Positions 48,601 through 55,960 of a DNA stretch of 64,000 bases are shown here, piece by piece. Origin of the DNA: Dryobates pubescens. Taxonomy: Eukaryota; Chordata; Aves; Piciformes; Picidae. The notes under the pieces are model-generated. The model was not told where the DNA came from, did no database searches, and worked only from the letters and a program-made list of their open reading frames with translations. A program made the translations under genes and the position numbers. The stretch is taken from contig NC_071621.1 in the NCBI RefSeq assembly GCF_014839835.1, positions 16,579,402-16,643,401 of the forward strand, in the 5' to 3' direction. Numbering within the stretch: the stretch's first letter is position 1; the number at the start of each line of letters is the position of its first letter.

Positions 48601-48868
48601 CTCCCAGGCTGAGCCGAGCACAGGATCATGGCCTGCAGTGACTCTCTCCTGGGGCTTCCCACTCCCTGGGGGCAGGGCACGCTCAGGCTCTTGGTTTCCC
48701 ACTCTGAATCTGTTCTTTGGGAGAGGGTTTGAGCTCAGGAAGCCCTCAAGAAGTGCTCCTGACCTGCTTGGGTTTGCTTTTCTCCTTCCCCAGCACACAG
48801 AGGCTGACTTCAAGAGCCGCCTCAAGTCTAGACCAGAACTTGAAGAGCTGCTTGCCCAGATGAACTGA
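36667..48868 (+). CDS. MRPL48: MRPL48, mitochondrial large-subunit ribosomal protein mL48 (complete, 8 exons)
   Basis: mL48 is a component of the 39S mitochondrial ribosomal subunit, at the central protuberance, and carries an S10-like domain. Coding exons are 36,667-36,687; 37,852-37,904; 38,186-38,223; 40,131-40,216; 41,342-41,508; 43,946-44,048; 45,558-45,647; 48,794-48,868. Phases match throughout and give 633 nt (210 codons plus stop), against 212 residues in human. Signature pieces line up with the human protein: VLCLR in exon 2, PTHGIG in exon 4, the S10-like core in exons 5-7 and RPELEELLA at the end. The N-terminus is basic and poor in acidic residues, as expected for a mitochondrial presequence. 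The gene lies head-to-head with RAB6A (about 9 kb apart) and tail-to-tail with COA4. The introns are heavily invaded by CR1. Confidence 0.96.
36965..37545 (+). mobile_element. CR1 in MRPL48 intron 1 (sense)
   Basis: AGAAGAGTGTGGCCAGCCGC to CATGGTGGGATTCTGTAAA. Member of the homogeneous subgroup. Confidence 0.93.
37639..37780. repeat. 61-bp tandem repeat in MRPL48 intron 1
   Basis: ATTCTGAGGGTCTCAG occurs at 37,639, 37,700 and 37,761, with GGCTGTGGAGA and GGAGGGTTCCTGGT between. About 2.3 units, ending 70 bases before exon 2. Confidence 0.85.
37852..37904 (+). CDS. MRPL48: MRPL48 exon 2
   Basis: Acceptor TTTGCAG|GTGCTG and donor CAG|GTGAGT bound it. The translation starts [12 protein letters not shown], continuing the human-like order. 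It leaves a split Arg codon (phase 2). Confidence 0.9.
38186..38223 (+). CDS. MRPL48: MRPL48 exon 3
   Basis: A 38-nt exon between CCCTGCAG and CAG|GTGAGG. It encodes [10 protein letters not shown], which aligns with the human R-x-x-T-S-G-E segment. It enters in phase 2 and leaves in phase 1. Confidence 0.85.
38224..38784. other. MRPL48 intron 3, unique part
   Basis: T-rich intronic sequence with no repeat recognised. Confidence 0.6.
38785..39830 (-). mobile_element. CR1, ~1.05 kb, MRPL48 intron 3 (antisense)
   Basis: 3' end CAGAGTCATAGAATGCTCTG at left. The right end reaches [15 protein letters not shown] on the minus strand and abuts the inverted-repeat arm. Confidence 0.93.
39792..39977 (+). 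repeat. Left arm of inverted repeat flanking MRPL48 exon 4
   Basis: Reads CATCAGTGTCCTCACC ... GGCAGAGATCAGCCAAACCC ... TTTTATCTTCCCCCC. The reverse complement recurs at 40,930-41,114, at roughly 88-90% identity by eye and higher in the half beginning AACTGAGTCAC. Confidence 0.85.
40131..40216 (+). CDS. MRPL48: MRPL48 exon 4
   Basis: It encodes [12 protein letters not shown] and then [17 protein letters not shown], which is very close to the human PTHGIGKYKHL block. The donor GAG|GTAAGT is strong, but the acceptor reads TTTGTAAAG, an AAG rather than the usual CAG/TAG. The 86-nt length is not a multiple of three, so skipping would shift the frame. Confidence 0.93.
40411..40925 (-). mobile_element. 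CR1 pieces in MRPL48 intron 4 (antisense)
   Basis: 40,411-40,770 from the CTGAGTCTAGC subfamily, then 40,795-40,925 from another copy (CCACCTGGCTCCTCAGGGAG). Confidence 0.9.
40930..41114 (-). repeat. Right arm of inverted repeat flanking MRPL48 exon 4
   Basis: Reverse complement of 39,792-39,977. It starts with GGGGGGAAGATAAAAGGTAG and ends with GAGGACACTGATG. Exon 4 lies in the ~950-base loop. Confidence 0.85.
41127..41280 (-). mobile_element. CR1 scrap before MRPL48 exon 5 (antisense)
   Basis: GGAGTGGCTTAGGTTGGAAA to GAGCCCAGTGCTGGAGTC, with an internal deletion. It ends about 60 bases from the exon 5 acceptor. Confidence 0.82.
41342..41508 (+). CDS. MRPL48: MRPL48 exon 5
   Basis: The largest coding exon. 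It opens with the lysine run APKKKKV and contains [19 protein letters not shown], the start of the S10-like fold. Acceptor ATCCAG|GCT, donor AAAG|GTAGGA, leaving phase 2. Confidence 0.95.
41570..42193. mobile_element. CR1 pair in MRPL48 intron 5 (antisense, then sense)
   Basis: 41,570-41,822 antisense (GGGCACCACCACCCCCTGG); 41,832-42,193 sense ([14 protein letters not shown]), ending TTTATTCTATGTATTCT. Confidence 0.9.
42196..42420 (-). mobile_element. CR1 fragment in MRPL48 intron 5 (antisense)
   Basis: GCCCAACCTGAACCTCCCC to CCTCCTTCCCCAGAC. Neither end is a true element end. Confidence 0.88.
42421..42905 (+). mobile_element. CR1 in MRPL48 intron 5 (sense)
   Basis: CTGGGCTCCCCAGCTGCAGA to AACCTCCATGCTGGGGTTC. 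Near-identical to 37,075-37,540 and 45,855-46,320. Confidence 0.93.
42630..43961 (-). repeat. Inverted partner inside MRPL48 intron 5/exon 6
   Basis: Includes the unique core 42,907-43,158 (GGCCAATTAATTATGCAGAG on the minus strand), a CR1 on each side, and the start of exon 6. As it contains the functional exon, it is probably the source copy. Confidence 0.75.
43153..43905 (+). mobile_element. CR1 in MRPL48 intron 5 (sense)
   Basis: GCTGGGGCAGGCCAAGCCC to CTCTGATTCTGTGCTC. It ends 40 bases before exon 6. Confidence 0.93.
43946..44048 (+). CDS. MRPL48: MRPL48 exon 6
   Basis: It encodes [19 protein letters not shown] and [12 protein letters not shown], almost identical to human. Acceptor CTCCTGCAG, donor CAG|GTAAGA. 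Its first bases and the intron just before them appear to recur in inverted form near 33,596. Confidence 0.96.
44226..45310 (+). mobile_element. CR1, ~1.1 kb, MRPL48 intron 6 (sense)
   Basis: Keeps more of the reverse transcriptase than most: [15 protein letters not shown] and [19 protein letters not shown], then the ORF2 C-terminal part. 5'-truncated. Confidence 0.94.
45558..45647 (+). CDS. MRPL48: MRPL48 exon 7
   Basis: A 90-nt, phase-0 exon encoding [26 protein letters not shown] and LVKE. Acceptor TTCTTGCAG, donor GAG|GTAAGT. Confidence 0.95.
45690..46345 (+). mobile_element. CR1 in MRPL48 intron 7 (sense)
   Basis: From CACCAGCCTGCTCCCAAAGG to CCAAGCTGAGATTCTGTAC. It starts 43 bases after exon 7. 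Confidence 0.92.
46576..47095 (-). mobile_element. CR1 in MRPL48 intron 7 (antisense)
   Basis: CACACAGAATCCTTTTGGCT to CACACCATTTCCTTC, similar to 41,570-41,822. A possible further scrap lies at 47,350-47,400. Confidence 0.9.
47096..47924. other. MRPL48 intron 7, unassigned part
   Basis: Only a possible CR1 scrap at 47,350-47,400. No exon seen. Confidence 0.5.
47925..48152 (+). mobile_element. CR1 3' fragment in MRPL48 intron 7 (sense)
   Basis: [20 protein letters not shown] in frame; 3' end CCTGGTTGATTCTGTGATG. Confidence 0.92.
48221..48790. repeat. Three-unit ~185-bp tandem repeat before MRPL48 exon 8
   Basis: TGCCACCAGCTCCCAGGCTG begins units at 48,221, 48,405 and 48,592. Each unit contains GGATCATGGCCTGCAGTGAC and AGGAAGCCCTCAAGAAGTGC. 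The third unit runs into the exon 8 acceptor. Confidence 0.93.
48794..48868 (+). CDS. MRPL48: MRPL48 exon 8 and stop
   Basis: It encodes HTEADFK, then [17 protein letters not shown] and TGA. The acceptor TCCTTCCCCAG directly follows the last unit of a three-copy tandem repeat. Confidence 0.95.
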   Translation, partial: HTEADFKSRLKSRPELEELLAQMN

Positions 48869-48996
48869 GATGATGAAGGCTCCATCCCTGGCAGAGGCTT
48901 CTCCTCCTCCTCCATGGCTGCTGGAGCCTCCAGGAGGTGACTTTGTGAGCACTCTGGATAGTTTGGGGAGCTGGAAGAAGGTTGCACTCTTGTCTA

Positions 48997-49002
48997 AATA
49001 AA
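48997..49002 (+). terminator. MRPL48: MRPL48 polyadenylation signal AATAAA
   Basis: A canonical AATAAA lies 129 bases after the stop codon. It is followed within 40 bases by a GT-rich stretch (GTGTTGG, TTTGTGGTGGG), as expected for a cleavage site. The 3'UTR would be about 150 bases. Confidence 0.85.
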
Positions 49003-49126
49003 GACAAATCAGTGTTGGGATCTGGCTGCTTTGTGGTGGGCCGAAGGAGGTCTCAAGGCTTTGTTCTTTCCCCACTTCTTTCCCTTCTTGTTTTGCTCTC
49101 CACCTCCAGGAGCCTCTGCAAGTGAT

Positions 49127-49215
49127 TAATCACAGGCTCCTGGAAGGGACCTTAGAGATCATCCCCTCCAACCTCCCCACCATGGGCAGGGACACCTCTC
49201 AACTGCAACTCCTCC
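49127..49215 (-). mobile_element. CR1 3' end scrap (antisense)
   Basis: AATCACAGGCTCCTGGAAGG to CACCTCTCAACTGCAAC. Confidence 0.8.
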
Positions 49216-49254
49216 AGGTGCTGCTGATGTGCCAGGGACTGCCCTGCTCCTTTC

Positions 49255-49770
49255 AGAGTGGGTTTTGGGTTGGAAGGGACCTCCAGAGGTCATCCAGTCC
49301 AACCCCCCTGCAGCCAGCAGGGACATCCCCAGCCACAGCAGGTTGCTCCAAGACCCAAACAACCTGACCTGGGATGGTTGTAGCTATGGGGCAGCTCCCA
49401 CCTCTCTGGGCACCCTGGGACAGGCTCTCACCGCCCCCAGGGGCAAACATTTCTCCCTTCTCTCCAGCCTGAGTCTCCCTCCTGGAGCTCCAAACCACCA
49501 CCCCCTTGGCCTGTCCCAACAGGCCCTGCTCCAAACTCTGTACACAGCTTTCCAGTCCTGCAAGGCCACCAGGAGGTCTCCCTGGAGCCTTCTCTTTTCC
49601 AGGCTGAACTCCCCCAGCCCTCCCTCCCAGCAGAGGGCTTCCAGCCCTCCCAGCATGGCTGTGGCCTCCTCTGGCCCTGCTCCAGCAGCTCCCTTGCTCT
49701 GCTGAGGCCTCCAGAGCTGGCCCCAGCTGAAGGTTGCAGCAATGGCTTCTGGTGGAGCTCTTAAATCCCT
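49255..49770 (-). mobile_element. CR1 fragment (antisense)
   Basis: GTGGGTTTTGGGTTGGAAGG to GGTGGAGCTCTTAAATCCC. Minus strand has [15 protein letters not shown]. Confidence 0.92.
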
Positions 49771-50261
49771 TCCCAACACAAATGGAGCCTCAGAGCCCCA
49801 GGAGGGTTGGGAATGGGAATGCTCATCCCTGAGCAGCTGAGCAACCTCTGCTTGGGAGAAAAGAGACCTGAGAGGCAGGAGGCCTGGAGCTGTGGATGCA
49901 AAATGTCTCCTTAATTCCTGATTTGCTTTTCAAGCCATGGAGGAAACTCCCCCTGGCTCCCTGAATCCTGGCTCCAGCTTGAGCTCTCTGAATGTCCTCT
50001 TTGGAAAGAGAAATTTCTTCTGCCTTCAAAGGACAAATTCCAGAAAGGACAAAGCAGTTTGGGGACCTTCCCAGGATGGTGCCAAATGCTTTTCCTCAAG
50101 GGATGTGGGACTGAAGCTGCCCCAAGCTTGGCTGAGCTGCTCAGCTGCTTATCACTGCCCTGCAGCACGCAGAGCCTGCAGGAGCTGAGACCTGAGGGTC
50201 AAATGGGTGACAGCAGCTGGCTCCAGGCCTTGGCATTTCCAAGTCTGGTTTTATTTAGGAT
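49771..50261. other. Intergenic, MRPL48-COA4
   Basis: Nothing recognised. Confidence 0.5.
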
Positions 50262-50960
50262 CAGAATTGCCAGGGTTGGAAGGGGCCTCAAGGCTCAGCC
50301 AGTCCCAAGCCCCCTGCCATGGGCAGGGACACCTCACACCAGCACAGGCTGCTCACAGCCACCTCCAGCCTGGCCTTCAACACCTCCAGGGATGAGGCTT
50401 CCACCACCTCCCTGGGCAACCTGTGCCAGGCTCTCACCACCCTCATGGGGAAGAGCTTCTTCCTCACATCCAATCTCAATCTCCCCACTTCTAGTTCTGC
50501 TCCATCCCCCCCAGTCCTATCCCTCCCTGACACCCTCAAAAGTCCCTCCCCAGCTTTCCTGTAGCCCCCTGCAGATCCTGGAAGGCCACAAGAAGGTCTC
50601 CTCAGAGCCTTCTCCTCTCCAGACTGCACAACCCCAATTCCCTCAGCCTGTCCTCATAGCAGAGCAGCTCCAGCCCTCTGCTCCTCCTCATGGCCCTGCT
50701 CTGGACACCTTCCAGCACCTCCAGACCCTTCCTGGAACAGAGGCTCCAGAACTGGACACAGAGCTCCAGCTGTGGTCTCAGCAGAGTGGAGCAGAGGGGC
50801 AGAATCCCCTCCCTGGCCCTGCTGGCCACACTTCTCTTGCTGCAGCCCAGGCTGTGCTTGGCTCTCTGGGCTGCAAGTGCTCCCTGCTGGCTCCTGTTGA
50901 GCTTCTCCTCCCCCAGCACCCCCAAGGCCTTTTCTCCAGGGCTGCTCCAGGCTGGAGCTG
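50262..50960 (-). mobile_element. CR1, ~700 bases (antisense)
   Basis: AGAATTGCCAGGGTTGGAAG to TTTTCTCCAGGGCTGCTCC. Same subfamily as 18,785 and 63,632. Confidence 0.94.
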
Positions 50961-51054
50961 CTCTCACACCTTGTCCTGGAAGGGAGCTAAACCAAATCTG
51001 AGTCCTGGTTTGATGGCTGCCAGGAGGAGGTTCTGACCCTGTCCAAAAACTGTT

Positions 51055-51135
51055 CCTCACCACTCTTGCTCTCTCCAGACCATTCCCCAGCTTGGTTGCC
51101 CTTCTCTGACCCTGCTCCAGCACTCTTCCCCCCAA
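51055..51135 (-). mobile_element. CR1 scrap (antisense)
   Basis: TCTCTCCAGACCATTCCCCA to GACCCTGCTCCAGCACTC. Confidence 0.75.
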
Positions 51136-51255
51136 GATATGGCTGCTCAGATGGTGCTGGTCCTGCTCCAGCTCCAAACCCCAGCTCCTCAGCAGCACCT
51201 TCCTGGGAAACAGCCTGGAGACTTCCCTCTGGCAAAAGCCACTCGGCCCACAGAA

Positions 51256-51785
51256 GGTAACAAGGGACAGGAGAAGAGGAGATGGCCTCAGGTTGCATCA
51301 GGGGAGGTTTAGGTTGGACATGAGAAGAACTTCCTCCACTGGAAGTGGGGCCAGAGAAGGGAAATGAAGCTGGGAAGGGGTCTGGAGAACAGGGCTGGTG
51401 AGGAGCAGCTGAGGGAGCTGGGGGTGTTCAGCCTGGAGAGAAGGAGACTGAGGGGAGACCCTCTGGCTCTCTGCAGCTCCCTGAGAGCAGCTTGCAGCCA
51501 GGTGGGGGTTGGTCTCTCAAGGAACAAGAGGAAATGGCCTCAGTTTGCCCCAGGGGAGGCTTAGGTTGGACAGCAGAAGAAACTTCTCCACTGAAAGGGT
51601 TCTCAACCCCTGGCCCAGGCTGCCCAGGGGGCTGGTGGAATCCCCATCCCTGGAGGGGTTTCCAAGGGGCAGAGCTGTGGTTGTGGTTGGTGCTGAGGGC
51701 CATGGTTCAACACCAGCCTTGGCAAAGCTGCAGAGTGCTTGGAGTGGATGATCTTGAAGGCCCTTCCCAACCATCCTGACTCTCT
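51256..51785 (+). mobile_element. CR1 fragments (sense)
   Basis: 51,256-51,345 and 51,346-51,785. The second reads [20 protein letters not shown] and ends CCATCCTGACTCTCTGATC. Confidence 0.9.
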
Positions 51786-52259
51786 GATCCTGTTCTCTTT
51801 TCTTTTTCATGGCTTATTTTGCTAGTAGGTGGCACTCAGGGGAGACTCCCTTTTTTCCCCCCAGCCCTAATCCTCCTGGGGCTTCCCAGGAGATAAATCC
51901 CCCCCCCAACACCTAGATCCTCTCCACAGGGAAAAAAGCTTTGGCCCAGTGCAGGGCAAGAGGTGGAATGGAAATCAGAGGCTGTGAGGGGTTGAAATCC
52001 ATGGCAGTGCTGCCTCCCCCAGCCTGGAGGCAGCGACTGCTCCCAGGCTGGGATAATGTGGGCTGGAACTCCCCACCCAGCCCCACAGATATCCCCTCCC
52101 GGCTCCCCCTGGCAGCACAGATGGCGACAGCCTTGGCCAGGTCAACAACCACCGCCGCATTTAATGTCCCAGGGAGCTAAGGTGTCAAAAAAACAACAGA
52201 ACAACCCCCAGAACAGAGTCAAAGAGGTGCTGGTGACCCACTGCAGGCAGCATCGGGGG
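51786..52259. other. COA4: Probable end of the COA4 transcript
   Basis: Holds the ATTAAA candidate and unique sequence next to the minisatellite. Otherwise nothing recognised. Confidence 0.45.
52160..52165 (-). terminator. COA4: Possible COA4 polyadenylation signal ATTAAA
   Basis: On the minus strand GGGACATTAAATGCGG carries the common variant signal, followed by GGTGGTTGTTGACC (GT-rich). It is the first plausible signal past the minisatellite. If used, the COA4 3'UTR is about 1.55 kb and mostly minisatellite. Confidence 0.4.
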
Positions 52260-53785
52260 GGATTTCAGGCTGGGGCTGGGAAGGGCTGGGCTCAGCTGGC
52301 CGCGGCGGCTCCCCGGGGGGGTGGCGGCAGGGGCAGAGCCCCAGGGGTGATTTGAGTCCGGGGCTGGGGAGGGCTGGGGGCTCGGTGCTGGCAGCGGTGC
52401 CCTGGAGGTGATTTCAGTGCGGGGCTGGGGAGGGCTGAGCTCGGTTGGGCTCCTGGGGGCTCGGTGCTGGCAGCGGTGCCCTGGAGGTGATTTCAGTGCG
52501 GGGCTGGGCTGGGTTAGGCTCCTGGGGGCTCGGCGCTGGCAGGGGCAGAGCCCCAGAGGTGATATCAGTGCGGGGCTGGGGAGGGCTGGGCTCGGTTGGG
52601 CTCCTGGGGGCTCGGCGGCAGCAGAGCCCCGGAGGTGATTTCAGTGCGGGGCTGGGGAGGGCTGGGCTCGGTTGGGCTCCTGGGGGCTCGGCGCTGGCAG
52701 GGGCAGAGCCCCAGAGGTGATTTCAGTGCGGGGCTGGGGAGGGCTGGGCTCGGTTGGGCTCCTGGGGGCTCGGCGCTGGCAGGGGCAGAGCCCCGGAGGT
52801 GATTTCAGTGCGGGGCTGGGGAGGGCTGAGCTCGGTTGGGCTCCTGGGGGCTCGGCGGCGGCAGAGCCCCGGAGGTGATTTCAGTGCGGGGCTGGGGAGG
52901 GCTGGGCTCGGTTGGGCTCCTGGGGGCTCGGCGGCGGCAGAGCCCCGGAGGTGATTTCAGTGCGGGGCTGGGGAGGGCTGGGCTCGGTTGGGCTCCTGGG
53001 GGCCCGGCGGCGGCAGAACCCCAGAGGTGATTTCAGTGCGGGGCTGGGGAGGGCTGGGCTCGGTTGGGCTCCTGGGGGCTCGGCGGCAGCAGAGCCCCAG
53101 AGGTGATTTCAGTGCGGGGTTGGGGAGGGCTGGGCTCGGTTGGGCTCCTGGGGGCTCGGCGCTGGCAGGGGCAGAGCCCCAGAGGTGATTTCAGTGCGGG
53201 GCTGGGGAGGGCTGGGCTCGGTTGGGCTCCTGGGGGCTCGGCGGCAGCAGAGCCCCAGAGGTGATTTCAGTGCGGGGCTGGGGAGGGCTGGGCTCGGTTG
53301 GGCTCCTGGGGGCTCGGCGCTGGCAGGGGCAGAGCCCCAGAGGTGATTTCAGTGCGGGGCTGGGGAGGGCTGAGCTCGGTTGGGCTCCTGGGGGCTCGGC
53401 GGCGGCAGAGCCCCGGAGGTGATTTCAGTGCGGGGCTGGGGAGGGCTGGGCTCGGTTGGGCTCCTGGGGGCCCGGCGGCGGCAGAGCCCCGGAGGTGATT
53501 TCAGTGCGGGGCTGGGGAGGGCTGGGCTCGGTTGGGCTCCTGGGGGCCCGGCGGCGGCAGAGCCCCGGAGGTGATTTCAGTGCGGGGCTGGGGAGGGCTG
53601 GGCTCGGTTGGGCTCCTGGGGGCTCGGTGGCGGCAGAGCCCCGGAGGTGATTTCAGTGCGGGGCTGGGGAGGGCTGGGCTCGGTTGGGCTCCTGGGGGCT
53701 CGGCGGCGGCAGAGCCCCAGAGGTGATTTCAGTGCGGGGCTGGGGAGGGCTGAGCTCGGTTGGGCTCCTGGGGGCCCGGCGGCTC
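52260..53785. repeat. 76/82-bp G-rich minisatellite at the 3' end of COA4
   Basis: About 19 units. The short form (76 bp) has GGCTCGGCGGCGGCAGAG; the long form (82 bp) has GGCGCTGGCAGGGGCAGAG. Every unit carries GGGGCTGGGGAGGGCTGGG, a canonical four-run G-quadruplex motif on the plus strand. Long units cluster near 52,514-52,830 and alternate with short ones at 53,140-53,380. The leftmost 100-200 bases are degenerate. The rightmost unit supplies COA4 coding sequence. Confidence 0.95.
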
Positions 53786-54013
53786 GGCGGGCCGGCGCTG
53801 CCTTCGGGCCATGCATTCGCCGAAGGCTCGCACCTGGGGCTGGCAGTGTCGCCAGTCCTGCCGCTGTGCCATGCAGTCCTGCAGCGCCCGGTGCTGCCCC
53901 ATGCAGCCCGTCCGGGAGATCAGGGCGTCCAGAGGGTCCTCGCCTTCCTCATCATCCTCCTCCTCCTCCTCCTTCAACGACGACCGGCTCCTGCCGTGGC
54001 CAGGTCTCGCCAT
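53729..54013 (-). CDS. COA4: COA4, cytochrome c oxidase assembly factor 4 (twin CX9C)
   Basis: COA4 (CHCHD8) is a small soluble protein of the mitochondrial intermembrane space needed for complex IV assembly. Proteins of this class are imported and oxidised by the MIA40 relay rather than by a presequence. The 94-codon minus-strand frame has an acidic run (residues 15-26), then EDPLDALISRTGC, and four cysteines at 37, 47, 57 and 67. These form C-x9-C...C-x9-C, and QDWRHCQPQVRAF matches the human QDWRQCQPQVQAF. Human COA4 has 87 residues and its coding sequence is also in one exon. An acceptor (CAGCCCAG) lies two bases before the ATG. The last 15 or so residues (GPQEPNRAQPSPAPH) and the TGA are read from a minisatellite unit, so the C-terminal tail is lineage-specific in sequence. 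Confidence 0.95.
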   Translation of the reverse strand: MARPGHGRSRSSLKEEEEEDDEEGEDPLDALISRTGCMGQHRALQDCMAQRQDWRHCQPQVRAFGECMARRQRRPAEPPGPQEPNRAQPSPAPH

Positions 54014-54099
54014 CGCTGGGCTGGAAGGAGGCGGGAGGTGTCCCCTGGAGAGTCCTGCGTGGGTCGATGACTGGACTGTTTTGGGGGGGCAGTCTCTCC

Positions 54100-54560
54100 A
54101 GGGTACCCAGCACCCCCATTCTGTGGGTTTTCAGGACCCTCTGAAGCCCAGCACCCTACATGTCCCTCATGGGTGCCCAGCACCCCTGTCCCATGCAGCC
54201 CCCACCCCTCCATGGGTGCCCAGCAACCTCTCCATCTTCTCCACCTCCCCAAGGGTGCTCAGAGGACCCACAGCACCCCTCATGCATCCTCCCAGCGGGT
54301 GCCCAGCACCTCAGCCCCCACCCATGGGTGCCCAGAATCTGCTGGTCCGTACCTGCCCATGCACCTTTCATGGGTGCTCAGCACCAACCCGTCCAGCACC
54401 CTCCATGCTTCTCCCACGAGTGCTCGACATTTTCACCATGCATCTGACCCCCACCCATGGGTGTCCATCCTCTCCATGGGTGCTCAGCACTCACCATGCC
54501 CCTTACCCTCATCCATGGGTGCTCAGAATCCTCTATGTACCTTAACCACAACCCGGAGTG
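54100..54560. repeat. Degenerate flank of the COA4 intron array
   Basis: Irregular repeats of GGGTGCCCAGCACC, CATGGGTGC and CCCATGCA spaced 40-70 bases apart. They look like decayed units of the neighbouring 41-bp array. Confidence 0.7.
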
Positions 54561-55795
54561 CTCAGCACCCTGCCCCATGCACCCTAGCCCCACCCCGGGT
54601 GCTCAGCACCCTGCCCCATGCACCTTACCCCCACCCCCGGCTGCTCCGCACCCTGCCCCATGCACCTTCCCCCCACCCCGGGTGCTCAGCACCCTGCCCC
54701 ATGTACCTTCCCTCACCCCCGGGTGCTCAGCACCCTGCTCCATGCACCTTCCCCCCACCCCCGGCTGCTCCGCACCCTGCCCCATGCACCTTCCCCCCAC
54801 CCCGGGTGCTCAGCACCCTGCCCCATGCACCTTCCCCCCACCCCGGGTGCTCAGAACCCTGCCCCATGCACCTTCCCTCACCCCCGGCTGCTCCGCACCC
54901 TGCCCCATGCACCTTCCCCCCACCCCGGGTGCTCAGCACCCTGCCCCATGTACCTTCCCTCACCCCCGGGTGCTCAGCACCCTGCTCCATGCACCTTCCC
55001 CCCACCCCCGGCTGCTCCGCACCCTGCCCCATGCACCTTCCCCCCACCCCAGGTGCTCAGCACCCTGCCCCATGTACCTTCCCTCACCCCCGGCTGCTCC
55101 GCACCCTGCCCCATGCACCTTCCCCCCACCCCGGGTGCTCAGCACCCTGCCCCATGTACCTTCCCTCACCCCCGGGTGCTCAGCACCCTGCCCCATGCAC
55201 CTTCCCTCACCCCCGGCTGCTCCGCACCCTGCCCCATGCACCTTCCCCCCACCCCGGCTGCTCAGCACCCTGCCCCATGCACCTTCCCCCCACCCCGGCT
55301 GCTCAGCACCCTGCCCCATGCACCTTCCCCCCACCCCGGGTGCTCAGCACCCTGCCCCATGCACCTTCCCCCCACCCCGGCTGCTCCGCACCCTGCCCCA
55401 TGCACCTTCCCCCCACCCCGGCTGCTCAGCACCCTGCCCCATGCACCTTCCCCCCACCCCGGGTGCTCCGCACCCTGCCCCATGCACCTTCCCCCCACCC
55501 CGGCTGCTCCGCACCCTGCCCCATGCACCTTCCCCCCACCCCGGCTGCTCCGCACCCTGCCCCATGCACCTTCCCCCCACCCCGGCTGCTCCGCACCCTG
55601 CCCCATGCACCTTCCCCCCACCCCGGCTGCTCCGCACCCTGCCCCATGCACCTTCCCCCCACCCCGGGTGCTCCGCACCCTGCCCCATGTACCTTCCCTC
55701 ACCCCCGGCTGCTCAGCACCCTGCCCCATGCACCTTCCCCCCACCCCCGGGTGCTCAGCACCCTGCCCCATGCACCTTACCCCCACCCACAGGTG
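54561..55795. repeat. 41-bp C-rich minisatellite inside COA4 intron 1
   Basis: About 30 units of 41-42 bases built from GGGTGCTCAGCACCCTGCC and CCATGCACCTTCCCCCCACC. Variants include GGCTGCTCCGCACC, CATGTACC and CCCTCACCCCCGG. Neither strand has stops in several frames, which creates very long but meaningless open frames. Confidence 0.95.
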
Positions 55796-55886
55796 CCTGT
55801 CTCCCTCATCGGGTGCCAGCAACTCCCTCCCTCCCCTCCCCTCCCCAGCCCCCTCCACGCTCCCCTCGGCCCCCCCTGCCCCGTAC

Positions 55887-55960
55887 CTGCCCAGCAGCGC
55901 AGCGCGGACCCTTTAAGCCTGGCGGAGAAGGTACTCGGCGTGGCGGGGCGTGGCGGCGAG
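55887..55960 (-). other. COA4: COA4 5'UTR exon 1 (inferred)
   Basis: On the minus strand GGGCAG|GTACGG gives a good donor whose last exon base is 55,887. The matching acceptor is just before the ATG (intron 54,016-55,886). The 5' boundary is a guess from the CpG-rich promoter. Human COA4 also has a non-coding first exon. Confidence 0.55.

Larger units (their letters stand above)
54016..55886 (-). other. COA4: COA4 intron 1 (inferred)
   Basis: About 1.87 kb between the proposed 5'UTR donor and the acceptor at the start codon. Nearly all of it is tandem repeat: a 41-bp array plus a decayed flank. Confidence 0.55.

Noticed and set aside
52408-53726. A ladder of 64-80-codon frames, one per repeat unit
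   Set aside because: Copies of the same minisatellite unit. Unit lengths of 76 and 82 are not multiples of three, so no continuous protein results.
55262-55858. 198-codon and similar minus-strand glycine-rich frames
   Set aside because: Same array read from the other strand; intronic by the proposed COA4 structure.
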